A stretch of DNA of 5,629 nucleotides from Chthoniobacter flavus (GTDB lineage: Bacteria > Verrucomicrobiota > Verrucomicrobiia > Chthoniobacterales > Terrimicrobiaceae), in the NCBI GenBank assembly GCA_945863785.1, contig CAMBAQ010000124.1:1-5629 (forward strand), written 5' to 3'. The notes under the pieces are model-generated. The model saw only the letters and a program-made list of their open reading frames with translations, searched no databases and had not been told where the DNA came from. This document shows, in pieces, positions 5,076 through 5,629 of the stretch. Positions within the stretch are counted from its first letter, which is position 1; every line of letters starts with the position of its first letter. Made by a program: the position numbers and the translations under genes.

Positions 5076-5629
5076 ACAAGGATTTATCTTTCATGATGAG
5101 AGAGGCAGTCGCTGGCCACGATTCAAATTGCTAGCGACACTTGGCATTTTCCTGACGATCGCGGGGATAAGTTTGTTCATTTTTTCCCTTTTTGTCGCCC
5201 CGTTCATCGAGCAACCGGACTCCTTCAAGGACATGAAACGGAAAATCCGAAGTCATGATCAGAGCCTCAAACTTCCGCGAGAGCATCAGGTCGATCGCGT
5301 CCTCCAGCGAATGCTCGAGAAAAATCATCTCGCGGCCATTGCAAAACCATCCAGTGGCGCCCCCGAGATCCGGTCCGCTTTTTTTTATGGATGGGATGAA
5401 GCAGCCTTCCGTTCGCTCGAAAAACACAAGGAATTGCTCACGCATCTTTGCCCGGAATACTTGTCATTCACGGATGCGGTAGACGGAATAACGGAGGATG
5501 CCGACTCGAATTTGGATCGCGTTTCGGAGATGGCGACAATGAAGTTGATGCCCGTCCTCTCGAATCTCGACGGCAGCAATCGCATACCCGGAGGCGTCGA
5601 GTATTTGTCGCAAGCTGGAGCGGCAGAAA
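5068..5629 (+). CDS. N-terminal part of membrane-anchored GH18-like polysaccharide protein
   Basis: The frame is open from 5017 to the window edge. The chosen GTG at 5068 gives 187 visible residues. The protein begins RKQGFIFHDERGSRWPRFK, a cytoplasmic start of the '(V)FYDPSGRRW.R' kind. One membrane helix follows (about 21-45) and then a linker of about 55 charged residues. A domain then starts at IRSAFFYGWDEAAFRSLEKH (101-120) and continues LTHLCPEYLSF (124-134), MKLMPVLSN (158-166) and GGVEYLSQAG (175-184). This order matches, by memory, the N-terminus of large proteins that combine a GH18-like domain, a NodB-type polysaccharide deacetylase and a family 2 glycosyltransferase, usually about 1100 residues. 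The downstream domains are not visible, so the enzyme activity is inferred. No Shine-Dalgarno precedes the GTG. TTG at 5035 is an alternative start. It is transcribed divergently from the TonB cluster and is probably functionally separate. Confidence 0.6.
   Translation, partial: MRKQGFIFHDERGSRWPRFKLLATLGIFLTIAGISLFIFSLFVAPFIEQPDSFKDMKRKIRSHDQSLKLPREHQVDRVLQRMLEKNHLAAIAKPSSGAPEIRSAFFYGWDEAAFRSLEKHKELLTHLCPEYLSFTDAVDGITEDADSNLDRVSEMATMKLMPVLSNLDGSNRIPGGVEYLSQAGAAE

Noticed and set aside
5131..5445. Minus-strand ORF of 104 codons opposite the plus-strand gene
   Set aside because: It lies opposite a frame with a clear membrane helix and family-like motifs. Its own translation shows no recognisable pattern, so it is a shadow frame.

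Overview
The window suggests a Gram-negative bacterium of moderate G+C content. The style of the ExbB and ExbD sequences, the short PCxxC exoprotein and the right-hand polysaccharide gene recall Verrucomicrobiota. That placement comes from memory of the families and was not tested.

Layout: positions 1-4842 hold a tightly packed minus-strand gene cluster, read from right to left. The order is a small membrane-anchored PCxxC protein (4842-4453), a TonB-dependent outer-membrane receptor (4324-2138), a PepSY-type inner-membrane protein (2138-1443), exbB (1431-838), exbD (831-415) and a TonB-like gene cut by the window edge (410-1). From the receptor to tonB the gaps are -1, 11, 6 and 4 bases, so these five genes look like one transcription unit. 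A 128-base gap with three hairpins separates the PCxxC gene from the receptor. One hairpin resembles an intrinsic terminator or attenuator.

A divergent intergenic region (about 4843-5067) carries a strong sigma70-like promoter for the minus-strand cluster (TTGACA, 18 bases, CATAAT). A perfect 12-base palindrome lies in its spacer and looks like an operator. Facing right is a possible 27-codon leader ORF whose Shine-Dalgarno-like AGGTG can pair with CACCT. It overlaps the GTG start of a second, plus-strand gene (5068 to the window end). That gene encodes the N-terminal part of a membrane-anchored protein resembling the GH18-like region of multidomain polysaccharide deacetylase/glycosyltransferase proteins.

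How the genes work together: ExbB and ExbD would convert proton-motive force into movement of the local TonB. TonB would then open the receptor, importing a scarce nutrient, most likely a metal complex. The PepSY protein and the PCxxC protein would act in the periplasm, perhaps in reduction or handling of the imported metal. The substrate cannot be determined from the sequence. The plus-strand gene is probably functionally unrelated.
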